From: Bacillota bacterium
GTDB taxonomy: Bacteria > Bacillota > Desulfotomaculia > Desulfotomaculales > Desulfotomaculaceae
DNA: 20,793 nt
Assembly (NCBI GenBank): GCA_023481335.1
Contig: JAMCWI010000051.1
Span: 1,083 to 21,875, forward strand
Direction of reading: 5' to 3'
Shown here: positions 7,267 to 14,756 of the stretch, piece by piece
How positions within the stretch are numbered: the first letter of the stretch is position 1
How the letters are laid out: every line of letters begins with the position of its first letter
Translations under genes and position numbers: made by a program
The notes under the pieces: generated by a model
Told to the model about the DNA's origin: nothing
The model's input: the letters and a program-made list of their open reading frames with translations, nothing else
Database searches by the model: none

Positions 7267-7295
7267 ATTATATTAATTTATGTTTATCCTGTCAA
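7267..7295 (-). promoter_or_regulatory. Perfect consensus sigma-A promoter
   Basis: On the minus strand, TTGACA (plus 7290-7295), 17 bp, then TATAAT (plus 7267-7272). It points at the zinc-ribbon gene, with a predicted leader of roughly 30 nt, and sits in the 96-nt gap after threonine synthase. Confidence 0.88.
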
Positions 7296-7324
7296 TATTA
7301 TTAGCGAAATTATTGCGGGTTTCT

Positions 7325-8827
7325 TTAGACGGATAAAAGATTACGGCGGACGGCCTCTTGCATTTCCTCCCGGGCCACCAGCGACGCGTGCCAGACGGGC
7401 TTTTTGTCCAAATTCTTCAACCCCTGCGGGATTTCCATTTTACTTTCAGCGGCAAGCACCTCCAGCAGGGAAAATTCATCCTTCCCTCTGACCGCCTCTT
7501 CGCCCAGGATGGCTCCGGCCACGCTTTCATTAAATTTAAAGGGGCTGGCAGTGGAAACCACTATCGTGATTGTGGGGTCGCCCGTCTGGACAGTGTACTT
7601 TTTGTAAACGTTCAAACCCACTGCGGTATGGGTGTCGACCAGGTAGTTGTAGTTACGGTAAATTGACCTGATCGTCTCTTTTGTTTCCCCGTCTCCCGCA
7701 AAGTCAGACCAGAAGAGTTTACCCACCCGGGCACGGGTCAGTTCGTCCACACTGTACCTGCCGCTTTCTTTCAGGTCCGCCATCCAGTTCCTTACCCTCA
7801 CATGGTCACGCCCGCTTAGGTGGTAGAGCAGGCGCTCCAGGTTGCTCGATATGAGTATGTCCATGGACGGCGAGGCGGTTTTTATAAACGGGCGCCGGCG
7901 GTCGTAAGCGCCGGTGCGGATAAAGTCCGCCAGGACGTTGTTGGCGTTGGCGGCGCAGATCAGCCGGCGCACCGGCAGGCCCATCTCCCGCGCGTAAAAA
8001 GCGGCGAGGATGTTGCCGAAATTGCCGGTAGGCACTACGAAGTTTATTTTATCACCGACGGAAACCGTTCCTTCGTTCAATAGGTCAGCGTAGGCCGAGA
8101 AGTAGTAGGCGATTTGGGGCAGAAGGCGGCCCCAGTTGATCGAGTTGGCCGAAGAGAGGGTGTACCCGCTTGAATTTAACTCCCTGTTGAATTCGGCGTC
8201 ACCGAAGATTTCCTTTACCCCGTTCTGGGCGTCGTCAAAATTCCCCCGCACGGCTACTACCGCTACGTTTTTCCCCTCCTGGGTAATCATTTGCCTCTTC
8301 TGGACCCGGCTGACGCCCTCTTCCGGGTAAAAGACTACTATCCTGGTGCCGGGGACGTCCTTGAATCCCTCAAGGGCGGCTTTGCCGGTATCGCCGGATG
8401 TTGCCACCAGGATCACGATGGTGGACTTTTCCCCGGTTTTGGCCGCGGAGCGGGTCATAAGGTGGGGCAGTATTGTAAGCGCCATATCTTTAAAGGCACT
8501 GGTGGGCCCGTGCCAGAGTTCCAGGGCAAAGAGGCCGCCTGCCAGCCGGCGCAGCGGGGCAATCTCCGGGGTGTCATACTTATCGGCATTATAGGCAAGG
8601 GCCACGCATTCCCTTACTTCCTCCTCCGAAAAATCTGTAAGGTAGGGCTTTAAAATAGTAAAAGCCCTCTCCCGGTAGTCAAGGCCGGCCAACTTTTCAA
8701 GTGCCGGCAGGTCAAAAGTTGCAATTTCCCGGGGTACGAACAGCCCTCCGTCCGGGGAGATGCCGAGCTTTATCGCCTCGGCCGAAAAGACCCGGCGAAA
8801 GTTCCCCCTGGTGCTTTCATAAAACAT
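7325..8827 (-). CDS. thrC: Threonine synthase
   Basis: Pyridoxal-phosphate enzyme converting O-phosphohomoserine to threonine, the last step of threonine biosynthesis in the cytoplasm. The 500-aa protein shows the N-terminal signature (YESTRGNF, SPDGGLFVP), the PLP-lysine motif HGPTSAFKDMAL with Lys113, the phosphate-cradle motif SGDTGKA (144-150), and the NFVVPTGNFGN segment. Length fits the long clostridial/E. coli-like class (430-500). ATG 8827 has AGGAGG seven bases upstream. It is not next to homoserine dehydrogenase or kinase genes here. A likely promoter lies at 8866-8894; I see no T-box or attenuator in the short leader. Confidence 0.96.
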   Translation of the reverse strand: MFYESTRGNFRRVFSAEAIKLGISPDGGLFVPREIATFDLPALEKLAGLDYRERAFTILKPYLTDFSEEEVRECVALAYNADKYDTPEIAPLRRLAGGLFALELWHGPTSAFKDMALTILPHLMTRSAAKTGEKSTIVILVATSGDTGKAALEGFKDVPGTRIVVFYPEEGVSRVQKRQMITQEGKNVAVVAVRGNFDDAQNGVKEIFGDAEFNRELNSSGYTLSSANSINWGRLLPQIAYYFSAYADLLNEGTVSVGDKINFVVPTGNFGNILAAFYAREMGLPVRRLICAANANNVLADFIRTGAYDRRRPFIKTASPSMDILISSNLERLLYHLSGRDHVRVRNWMADLKESGRYSVDELTRARVGKLFWSDFAGDGETKETIRSIYRNYNYLVDTHTAVGLNVYKKYTVQTGDPTITIVVSTASPFKFNESVAGAILGEEAVRGKDEFSLLEVLAAESKMEIPQGLKNLDKKPVWHASLVAREEMQEAVRRNLLSV

Positions 8828-8861
8828 GAATTTATCCTCCTGCAGGGTTGTCTTACATTAA

Positions 8862-9023
8862 TTAAACTATATTAGCTAACCTTAGTAAAGACAATTTATA
8901 ATAACGATTTGCAATAAATTGGGAAAAACCGGCGGCCGAATTTACCGTCCCCATAGCCATAACCGCAAATTGAATACTCAGGACAGTATATATTTCCAGG
9001 CGCCCGATTACTGTTATTTTCAT
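8862..9023 (-). CDS. Candidate 53-aa small ORF upstream of thrC
   Basis: ATG 9023 on the minus strand is preceded by AAAGGGG at seven bases and opens a 53-codon frame starting MKITVIGRLEIYTVL. The rest is moderately hydrophobic (IQFAVMAMGTV) and ends in a basic stretch. I recognise no family; the first residues recall the start of metallo-beta-lactamase-fold or Rossmann proteins, so it could be a decayed gene end. Its last codons overlap the proposed thrC promoter. The surrounding 413-nt gap (8828-9240) otherwise holds only AT-rich DNA, the thrC promoter and the ribosome site of the next gene. Confidence 0.3.
   Translation of the reverse strand: MKITVIGRLEIYTVLSIQFAVMAMGTVNSAAGFSQFIANRYYKLSLLRLANIV
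8866..8894 (-). promoter_or_regulatory. Candidate sigma-A promoter of thrC
   Basis: On the minus strand, TTGTCT (plus 8889-8894), 17 bp, TATAGT (plus 8866-8871). The -10 matches at five of six positions and the -35 at four of six. It would give a leader of about 32 nt. Confidence 0.5.
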
Positions 9024-9240
9024 AAAGCAACCCCTTTACCCCCGGTTCCAATTTAAGGGCGGACAATTTATTATCCCTCTTAACTTATGCAATCGTTAAT
9101 AAAAATCAATAGTTTTATTTAAAAGTAGGAATATTTTTGGTCAGGTAAATAAAAACAGAAAAGTATCACGAAAAAATAAGACATTTTCTGGTTAAAATAT
9201 TAATATGGTCTCGCCTTGATTACTGGAAGGAGGTTTTATA

Positions 9241-9870
9241 GTGGATTTAAGAGCGCGGAAGTTTTTTGAACGGGGTGGCAGGGTTTTTCGCCTGGGTTAC
9301 GAAAGATGGCGTGAGCGCCTTCAAATGGGCATAGCTTATAGATTTTACGTCAAACCCAGGGAGGATAAAAGGAGTGTGCTTGGCCGGCGTATTGATTCAA
9401 TGGGGATCACTTTGGTGCTCTGGCTCTTCACCATTATCCTTCTCTCCACGGGTAGAGAAATAAAAACAGCTTTTTTGATTTCCATCCCTGTTTTGTTGAT
9501 CGAGGTGCTCGCTTACAGGAAGTTTAAATCTTTTCTGGCCCGACAGGCAAGCCGTTATGCGCCACAGCAGCCCGTGCGGAAAAATGTCGCCGGGGGCGGC
9601 CCCGGGGCTGATAATTTTTCGGAAAAAATCACTGCGATACTGACTGCCGTAAAGCTGGCGGCTTTCGGATCAAGGAAAAAGTTTAAAAACTACATCCTGA
9701 TGGGTTTTTTTATGTACATAGGGCACCTGTTCCTGCGGGATGCAGGTTTTTTGGGTGCTGTATACCTGGTGTTTGCGCTGTTAAACTTCGGCCTCGGCGC
9801 GGCCTGCATTTTTGTCGGCAAAAGTGAGCCCGGGCCGCTGCCCGGCAATCCTGAGCCGGAGGAGAAGTAA
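9241..9870 (+). CDS. Unrecognised integral membrane protein, about four TM helices
   Basis: A 209-aa protein with a basic, Arg-rich N-terminal part (1-50), a hydrophobic pair at about 54-70 and 76-92, a hydrophilic Gly-rich middle (110-125), a second hydrophobic pair at about 150-164 and 168-192, and an acidic Pro-rich tail. The two-helix pair occurring twice suggests a hairpin repeated with a cytoplasmic linker. The family is unknown to me, with no catalytic motif. The start is GTG 9241, with GGAAGGAGG upstream at good spacing. It appears to be a single gene: a large hairpin repeat follows directly, which could act as its transcription end. Confidence 0.75.
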   Translation: MDLRARKFFERGGRVFRLGYERWRERLQMGIAYRFYVKPREDKRSVLGRRIDSMGITLVLWLFTIILLSTGREIKTAFLISIPVLLIEVLAYRKFKSFLARQASRYAPQQPVRKNVAGGGPGADNFSEKITAILTAVKLAAFGSRKKFKNYILMGFFMYIGHLFLRDAGFLGAVYLVFALLNFGLGAACIFVGKSEPGPLPGNPEPEEK

Positions 9871-9880
9871 CTTCGTTTAT

Positions 9881-9989
9881 GGGAAGTGAGAGGTGAGAGG
9901 TGAGAGGTGAGAAGTGAGAAATATAAGTTGGAATTCGGCTAAAGCCGAATTCCTTCTTATATTTCTCACTTCTCACCTCTCACCTCTCA
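9881..9989. repeat. Long hairpin element built from 7-bp GAGAGGT-type repeats
   Basis: A near-perfect palindrome. Outer arms of 34 bp (9894-9927 and 9956-9989) match without error; then a TT/TT mismatch; then an 11-bp inner stem (9930-9940 with 9943-9953), whose terminal T-A pair would in practice join the AA to form a TAAA loop. The outer arms contain tandem GTGAGAG heptamers, continuing to the left from 9885. This is a MITE- or REP-like non-coding element, or an unusually long terminator-like structure. It has no coding capacity and lies 10 nt after the membrane-protein gene. Confidence 0.92.
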
Positions 9990-10081
9990 AAAGCCGGGAC
10001 TTGTTTTTAACCGGCCCGACCATTATTATATTTTTTAGACAGCCGCAACATTTAAATAATTTTTAAAGATGGAGCTTTTTA

Positions 10082-10837
10082 ATGGTAAAGGACTACCGGA
10101 AGTGGTTTTTGGGGAGGGTCAAAAAGGCTATATCGGATTTCGCCATGATCAGGGACGGTGACCGGGTGGCGGTGGGTTTTTCCGGGGGCAAGGACAGCAC
10201 TTCGCTCCTGCATGCCCTCCACCTGATCAGACGCTCCGCGCCGGGGGTCAGTTTCGGACTGGAGGCGATTTTCGTAGATATGGGCTGGCCCGTGGACATC
10301 CCCCTTCTGGCCGCTTTTTGCCGTGCTCATGAAGTGGATCTGTCCGTGGTTAAGACGGATATTGCTTCCATAGTCTTTGAACACAGGCGCGATCAGAGCC
10401 CCTGCGCAATATGCTCCCACCTGCGGCGTGGCGCCTTTCACGACAGGGCGCTGGAACTGGGGTGCAGCAGGGTGGCTCTGGGACACCATCTGGACGACGT
10501 GGTGGAGACCTTCTTCATGAGCCTTTTTTACACCGGCCAGTTCCGTACTTTCGCGCCCGACACCTATCTCGACCGCACCGGGCTGCATATGATCAGGCCC
10601 CTCATTTATCTTCCGGCCGGGGAAATCAAAAAGTGGGCCGGGCTTGAGGGACTGCCGGCCATCCCGAATCCCTGCCCGGTCAGCGGGAAGACAAAAAGGG
10701 AGGAGGCTAAAGAGCTTGTGGCGGAGTTGAGGGAACGGTGTCCTAATCTCGGCGCCAGTTTTTTAAACGCTCTTTTAACCTTTGACCCGTCAAACCTGTG
10801 GCCTAAAAGAGAAAAGATCCCGCCGGGCGGGCCTTAG
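10082..10837 (+). CDS. TtcA-like PP-loop tRNA 2-thiolation ATPase
   Basis: TtcA-type enzymes adenylate a tRNA base and insert sulfur (2-thiocytidine 32 in E. coli) using an ATP pyrophosphatase fold with a [4Fe-4S] cluster. Visible features in this 251-aa protein are PP-loop SGGKDS (34-39), cysteine pair C108/C111 in SPCAIC, HHLDDVVET (135-143), and a third cysteine C198 in NPCP, which is the TtcA three-cysteine pattern. It lacks the C-terminal domain of TilS, so it is not a lysidine synthetase. ATG 10082 has GGAG seven bases upstream. The substrate base in Firmicutes is less certain, because this clade also holds 'TtcA-like' proteins without assigned targets. Single gene. Confidence 0.85.
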   Translation: MVKDYRKWFLGRVKKAISDFAMIRDGDRVAVGFSGGKDSTSLLHALHLIRRSAPGVSFGLEAIFVDMGWPVDIPLLAAFCRAHEVDLSVVKTDIASIVFEHRRDQSPCAICSHLRRGAFHDRALELGCSRVALGHHLDDVVETFFMSLFYTGQFRTFAPDTYLDRTGLHMIRPLIYLPAGEIKKWAGLEGLPAIPNPCPVSGKTKREEAKELVAELRERCPNLGASFLNALLTFDPSNLWPKREKIPPGGP

Positions 10838-10886
10838 ATAGTAATTATTTCAAATCAGACGGCGGTGAAACGGTTCACAACTGCTC

Positions 10887-11366
10887 TCAGTGGAGTTCAT
10901 AGTCCAATTCATCTAATATGCATTTAAGTGTTTCTTCCGGATAGACCTCTCCAGTGGGGAAGTTTACCGTCTGCCATCTCACAAAGGCGGAAAGATAGGG
11001 GTCCATACATTCACCCCTGGTTGCCCACGCTCCTAAACCGTTCGGCAGGCTGGTTTCTTTCCAATATACTTGCAGGACTTCAAGAAAACTCCGGTTGGGA
11101 AGAATAATTTCAGGGGCGGTATTTATGACAGAACACCCGCTGCCGGTCATAATCCGGTGAGGCGTGTCACATTTAGAACAAACCCCCACTTCTAAAATAC
11201 TCCGCTCGTAATTTTTAACTTTCAGCGGTTGGCCGCATACCTGGCAAATTACCCCTTCACACATCAAATCAATAAAACCGTAATAATCAGGATCTGATAA
11301 TTCGTCTACCCAGAATCCCCCGTCCCGGATATAGATTCCTTTGGGAAGATTTGTTGTCCGCGGCAC
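10887..11366 (-). CDS. Unrecognised 159-aa protein with a CxxC/CxxC zinc ribbon
   Basis: I do not recognise the family. The protein begins with PRTTNLPKGIYIRDGGFWVDEL. It then has two cysteine pairs, CQVC and CSKC about 23 residues apart, as expected for a zinc ribbon. A further CSV and a Trp-rich C-terminal section (VLQVYWKET, GAWATRGECMDPY, FVRWQTVNF) follow. The start is placed at GTG 11366, which has GGGAG close upstream. A longer frame from TTG 11495 adds 43 residues, but that part is AT-rich, has no ribosome site and is probably leader DNA. No neighbour suggests a function. It is transcribed away from the sirtuin gene, so the two are divergent. Confidence 0.7.
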   Translation of the reverse strand: MPRTTNLPKGIYIRDGGFWVDELSDPDYYGFIDLMCEGVICQVCGQPLKVKNYERSILEVGVCSKCDTPHRIMTGSGCSVINTAPEIILPNRSFLEVLQVYWKETSLPNGLGAWATRGECMDPYLSAFVRWQTVNFPTGEVYPEETLKCILDELDYELH

Positions 11367-11592
11367 CTTGCTCCCTCTCCCTTGCGTGATATTTTCTATT
11401 TTAACGAATTTAAGGTGAAATGAACAATAGGGCGGGAAGCAAAACTTTTTTCGCATAAGCGCGGGAAAATTTAATATATTTTTAATCTGCTGCAATATAT
11501 GCTGTAAAGTAATGTTACACAGATTAGCATTTTTGTTTTAAAATAAAAAAAAGGGGTTGGATAAAACATTATTTTCAGGATAGGTGGTAGGT

Positions 11593-12345
11593 ATGGATTA
11601 CAGTGGGAAGATAAAAACATTGGCGAAGTTGATTCAGGGATCTTCGCGCACTTTTGCCCTGACCGGCGCCGGTATAAGCACTGAAAGCGGGATCCCGGAC
11701 TTCCGCAGCCCCGGGACCGGCCTGTGGCAAAAGACAGACCCGATGAAGGTGGCTACCGTCACGGTCCTGCGCCGTGACCCGGCAGCCTTTTACAAGGCCA
11801 ACCTGGAACGCTGGTCTGTTTTTACTGAAGCCGAGCCCAACGCCGCCCACTACGCCCTGGCCGCCCTGGAGCGGGAAGGGTTGCTTGAAGGAGTTATTTC
11901 CCAGAATATAGACGGCCTGCACGTAAAGGCCGGGTCTGAACGGGTGTGGGAGGTGCACGGGCACCTGCGCACCTGCCATTGTATGAAATGTAATGGCAGG
12001 CAGCCTTTTTCCAACCTTTTGGAGCAATTCAAATCGGGCATTAACCCGCCTTTGTGCATATGCGGCGGTGTTTTGCGCCCGGACGTGGTGCTGTTCGAAG
12101 ACCCTATGGGGGAGGACTTTTTCCACGCCAGCCAGGCCCTGAATGGCTGCCAACTCCTGGTGGTGGTGGGCAGCAGCCTGCGGGTATACCCGGTGGCCCA
12201 TTTGCCGGAGCGGGCCGCCCGGCTTGTGATTGTCAACAGGGACGCGACCCCCTGGGACGACCGGGCGGCGCTGGTGATCAACGACTCGGCCGGCAAAGTT
12301 TTCACTGACCTCATGACTGAACTGAAACAGTCGTCAGACGTCTGA
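11593..12345 (+). CDS. Sir2-family NAD-dependent protein deacylase (sirtuin)
   Basis: Removes acyl groups from protein lysines using NAD+, giving nicotinamide and O-acyl-ADP-ribose. Numbering from ATG 11593 (250 aa): NAD motif GAGIST with GIPDFR (25-38), QNID (104-107), catalytic His122 in EVHG, zinc cysteines C130/C133 and C155/C157, VVGSS (191-195) and IVNRD (213-217). The second zinc pair is CxC, not the usual CxxC. GTG 11584 is a possible alternative start. The C terminus runs through a palindrome and overlaps the convergent phosphosulfolactate synthase gene by 35 nt. In Bacillus, the sirtuin SrtN reverses AcuA acetylation of acetyl-CoA synthetase; an AcuA gene is present at 5672, so the same pairing is plausible here. 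Confidence 0.94.
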   Translation: MDYSGKIKTLAKLIQGSSRTFALTGAGISTESGIPDFRSPGTGLWQKTDPMKVATVTVLRRDPAAFYKANLERWSVFTEAEPNAAHYALAALEREGLLEGVISQNIDGLHVKAGSERVWEVHGHLRTCHCMKCNGRQPFSNLLEQFKSGINPPLCICGGVLRPDVVLFEDPMGEDFFHASQALNGCQLLVVVGSSLRVYPVAHLPERAARLVIVNRDATPWDDRAALVINDSAGKVFTDLMTELKQSSDV

Positions 12346-13156
12346 CGTCCGTCGACTGTTTCAAGGTGTCGGAACGCAGACCGACCCTGAGGGCTTCAAG
12401 GGCGATCACGTCTATGGGGCTGACATTGCCGATGTTGACGTTGCTGCCGAGGCGTGAGATCAGGTCCTGCTGCTGCTCTTTTTTTGGGGCTTCCCAGATT
12501 AGTAGAGAAGGGTCTTTTAAAGCCGATACCAGTTCCTCCAATTCAAATTCTATGAGCCTGCCGTTATTGTCGTAAAGACCTACGTCTTTGGCAGGGTTGC
12601 GGCCTTCCACGATTACCCGGCAAGCGCCGCTGTTCAAGTCCCTCTTTACCAGGCGGAGAAGATCTTTGAAACAGAGCACGTTGCCCGGCTCTTTTTTGCC
12701 AACCTCGGTAAAGACCTTTAAACCTTTTTCAGCCGCCAGCGTAATTGCTGTGTGACGCGCCCCGTCACTTAAGTTAATTGTTCCGTCAGACACTTCAATT
12801 GCGGTAAAACCGAAGCTTGCGGTCAGTGAAATGTACTCCTTTAACTTTTCCTGATAAATTGCCACCTCTAAAAATGTGCCCCCGGGAAAAATATCGATGT
12901 TGAAAGAACGCACTACCCGGATTTTTTCCCGCAGAATTTCGGTCTTATAAAGAGCGGGTGTGCCGAAACCAAGTTTAATCATGTCGATATAATCCGCGGC
13001 AAGGCGCAGCAGGTCTTTTAGCGCCGCGAGGCCGATTCCCTCGTCTATGACCATAGTAAGGCCGTCTGTCCTCGGTTTTTGGCTTCGCCCAGGCAGGGGA
13101 AATTCAATAAATTCCTGCCACGTATTACGGGCGCTGTTTTTCACTAGATCTTTCAT
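12311..13156 (-). CDS. comA: Phosphosulfolactate synthase (ComA/YitD family)
   Basis: Catalyses sulfite addition to phosphoenolpyruvate to form (2R)-phosphosulfolactate, the first step of coenzyme M synthesis in methanogens and of sulfolactate production in Bacillus (YitD). Matching segments are KPRTDGLTMVIDEG, ADYIDMIKLGFGT, FPGGTFLEVAIYQ, FTAIEVSDGTINL, EVGKKE, RVIVEGR, LIWEAPKKEQQQDLI, and the family-ending NVNIGNVSPIDVIALEALRVGLRSDT (read in two parts). About 19 extra residues follow the normal family end; they are encoded in the DNA overlapping the sirtuin gene. The start is uncertain: ATG 13156 has GGTGG nine bases upstream, while GTG 13192 follows directly on a TATAAT (13193-13198 on this strand) that could be the -10 box. 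No later-pathway genes are adjacent. This is not the competence regulator of the same name. Confidence 0.87.
   Translation of the reverse strand: MKDLVKNSARNTWQEFIEFPLPGRSQKPRTDGLTMVIDEGIGLAALKDLLRLAADYIDMIKLGFGTPALYKTEILREKIRVVRSFNIDIFPGGTFLEVAIYQEKLKEYISLTASFGFTAIEVSDGTINLSDGARHTAITLAAEKGLKVFTEVGKKEPGNVLCFKDLLRLVKRDLNSGACRVIVEGRNPAKDVGLYDNNGRLIEFELEELVSALKDPSLLIWEAPKKEQQQDLISRLGSNVNIGNVSPIDVIALEALRVGLRSDTLKQSTDVRRLTTVSVQS
12323..12363. repeat. Nested palindrome at the overlapping ends of two convergent genes
   Basis: An 11-bp stem TGAAACAGTCG (12323-12333) pairs with 12353-12363. Inside it sits a perfect 14-bp palindrome GTCAGACGTCTGAC (12333-12346) containing the sirtuin stop codon. No T tract follows in either direction, so it is not a standard terminator. 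It may still end or separate the convergent transcripts. Confidence 0.7.
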
Positions 13157-13347
13157 CTCCTTTTGCCACCAAAATTTTATAGGTTGTGACACATTATATG
13201 GCCTGCCAAGTCGAATGGCTTGTGTTTCATGGATGGTAAAATAGACCTTGTTGGTCTGGCCTGAAAAGGGGAAAATTAATAAAGATTTTTAACTTCCGGT
13301 AGGATGTACGGGGGAGAGTACAGAATATTATGTAGGGAAAAAGGTGT

Positions 13348-14043
13348 ATGCCTTTAGAAAAGGGGGGAACAGCAACGATCCCGTTAAAAGACAATATCCC
13401 GTCCAGCACTTATCCTTTTGTTAATATAATGCTGATTACACTCAACCTGGCTGTCTTCGGTTACGAGGTCACCCTGGGAAGGAACCTGGATTATTTTGTT
13501 TTCCAGCATGGAGTAATCCCGGCACAGCTTGTGGCTTACGGCTTCAACGCGGATCAAATCGGCAGGCTAACCTCTGCCATGTTTTTGCACGGCGGCTGGT
13601 TTCATGTTTTAAGCAACATGCTGTATCTCTGGATCTTTGGTGATAACGTTGAGGACCGGATGGGGCATTTCAAATACCTTATTTTTTACCTTTTGACCGG
13701 CTATATCGCGACCTTTGCCCACGTGCTCTCCTTCCCCGCGGCAAAGTCGCCTCTGGTAGGGGCGAGCGGCGCCATAGCCGGGGTGCTGGGAGCTTACCTG
13801 GTGCTTTATCCCCGGGCCAGGGTGCTTACACTGGTCTTTATCATTATTTTTATTCAGATTATTCCTATACCTGCGGTGGTCTTCCTCGGCATCTGGTTTA
13901 TTTTGCAGCTTTTAAGCGGCACGGCCAGCCTGTCGGCCCAGGCGGCCCAGGGTGTGGCCTTCTGGGCGCATATCGGGGGCTTCGTATCCGGCATGATTCT
14001 GGTGAAGCTTTTCGCCAGGCGGCAGTATGCCGGCAATTACTAA
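13348..14043 (+). CDS. Rhomboid-family intramembrane serine protease
   Basis: A 231-aa membrane protein with about six hydrophobic helices that should cleave substrate transmembrane helices inside the membrane. The rhomboid signature is complete: the IPLKDN N terminus, HGGWFHVLSNM in helix 2 (81-91), catalytic Ser140 in GASGAIAGVLG, and catalytic His208 in AHIGGF. ATG 13348 is the only suitable start. Its ribosome site is weak (GGGA and AAGGTG nearby), and family members often start just before IPLKDN, so the first ten residues are less certain. Lone gene with no cognate substrate apparent; the 155-nt gap on its left contains no gene. Confidence 0.94.
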   Translation: MPLEKGGTATIPLKDNIPSSTYPFVNIMLITLNLAVFGYEVTLGRNLDYFVFQHGVIPAQLVAYGFNADQIGRLTSAMFLHGGWFHVLSNMLYLWIFGDNVEDRMGHFKYLIFYLLTGYIATFAHVLSFPAAKSPLVGASGAIAGVLGAYLVLYPRARVLTLVFIIIFIQIIPIPAVVFLGIWFILQLLSGTASLSAQAAQGVAFWAHIGGFVSGMILVKLFARRQYAGNY

Positions 14044-14148
14044 TACTGACCAGGTTTTCTTGCGGCGGGTTTCATTTCATAATACATTTTAGAAGGTTTA
14101 AAAAATTTTTTAGCGAATTATTATTTTTAGAAAGTGAGGTGGCCTGCC

Positions 14149-14316
14149 ATGATCAAATTGGTGTGCGAGTGTGGGAACAATGAGGCTGGCGGTTTCGATA
14201 TTTATGTTTCCAGGGGAGAATTATGCGATATCCTGACGGTAATTTGCAAGAGGTGCAGGGAAGTCAGCGAGGAATATATCGCCTGCAGCGGCGATTCGTT
14301 AATTTTACAATGTTAA
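14149..14316 (+). CDS. Unrecognised 55-aa protein with CxC and CxxC motifs
   Basis: Starts MIKLVCECGNNEAGGF and carries a CxC pair near the N terminus, a CKRC pair mid-protein and two later cysteines (IACSGD and the C-terminal Cys). It resembles a small zinc-ribbon protein, but the family is unknown to me. ATG 14149 has GAGGTGG six bases upstream; the GTG at 14134 lies inside that ribosome site. A strong terminator follows immediately, so this is probably an independent short transcript or the tail of the rhomboid unit, 105 nt upstream. Confidence 0.72.
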   Translation: MIKLVCECGNNEAGGFDIYVSRGELCDILTVICKRCREVSEEYIACSGDSLILQC

Positions 14317-14322
14317 AATCTT

Positions 14323-14354
14323 AACCCCCGGCCTGCGGGGGTTTGGTTTTTTTT
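14323..14354 (+). terminator. Strong Rho-independent terminator
   Basis: Stem AACCCCCG (14323-14330) with CGGGGGTT (14336-14343), 5-nt loop, then TGG and eight T. It starts six bases after the stop of the 55-aa gene. Confidence 0.92.
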
Positions 14355-14381
14355 AGCCCCGTGCGATGACGGGACTTACGG

Positions 14382-14633
14382 TTACCTTTTGCTTACCAGG
14401 CGGGTCATCAGGTTAGCCAGGATCTGCCTTTCGTCCTGGCTGGCAACGTCCCAAAGTTCTTTAACCGCTTTCTGTTCCGGGTTGCTGGGTGTTACGCTTT
14501 GTGCCAGGAGATCGCCTACCTGCTGTGCCATTGTGTAAATCTGGGACTTAGCTATGCCCAGTTCTTCGGCAAATTCCACGGCCTGGCCGAGTGTGCGCTT
14601 CCAGCTGTCCCAGCTTGTGTCCGGCATACCCAT
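14382..14633 (-). CDS. DUF3243 family protein
   Basis: An 83-aa helical protein matching the DUF3243 family (Bacillus YmfJ-like): the WDSWKRTLGQAV start, the middle segment QIYTMAQQVGDLLAQ, and the ending LWDVASQDERQILANLMTRLV. The family is widespread in endospore formers; its function is unknown. ATG 14633 is chosen because GGGG lies eight bases upstream; a GTG three codons earlier (14642) overlaps that site. It converges on the 55-aa gene, with the strong terminator between them. Confidence 0.85.
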   Translation of the reverse strand: MGMPDTSWDSWKRTLGQAVEFAEELGIAKSQIYTMAQQVGDLLAQSVTPSNPEQKAVKELWDVASQDERQILANLMTRLVSKR

Positions 14634-14756
14634 ATCGTGCACCCCTTTATCTTGAAGTTATTATTATAATCCCTCGGATCGGGCCGGTATATACATAAAT
14701 AGGATAATATTCAATAATTATGTTTGGCGGGAAAACAGGGAACTCTTTGTGATGAA

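Noticed and set aside
8828..8900. T-box or amino-acid attenuator controlling thrC
   Set aside because: No T-box sequence or terminator hairpin lies between the likely promoter and the start; the leader is only about 32 nt.
11367..11495. N-terminal 43-residue extension of the double-CxxC protein (TTG start at 11495)
   Set aside because: AT-rich, no ribosome site at the TTG, whereas GTG 11366 has a purine-rich site just upstream.
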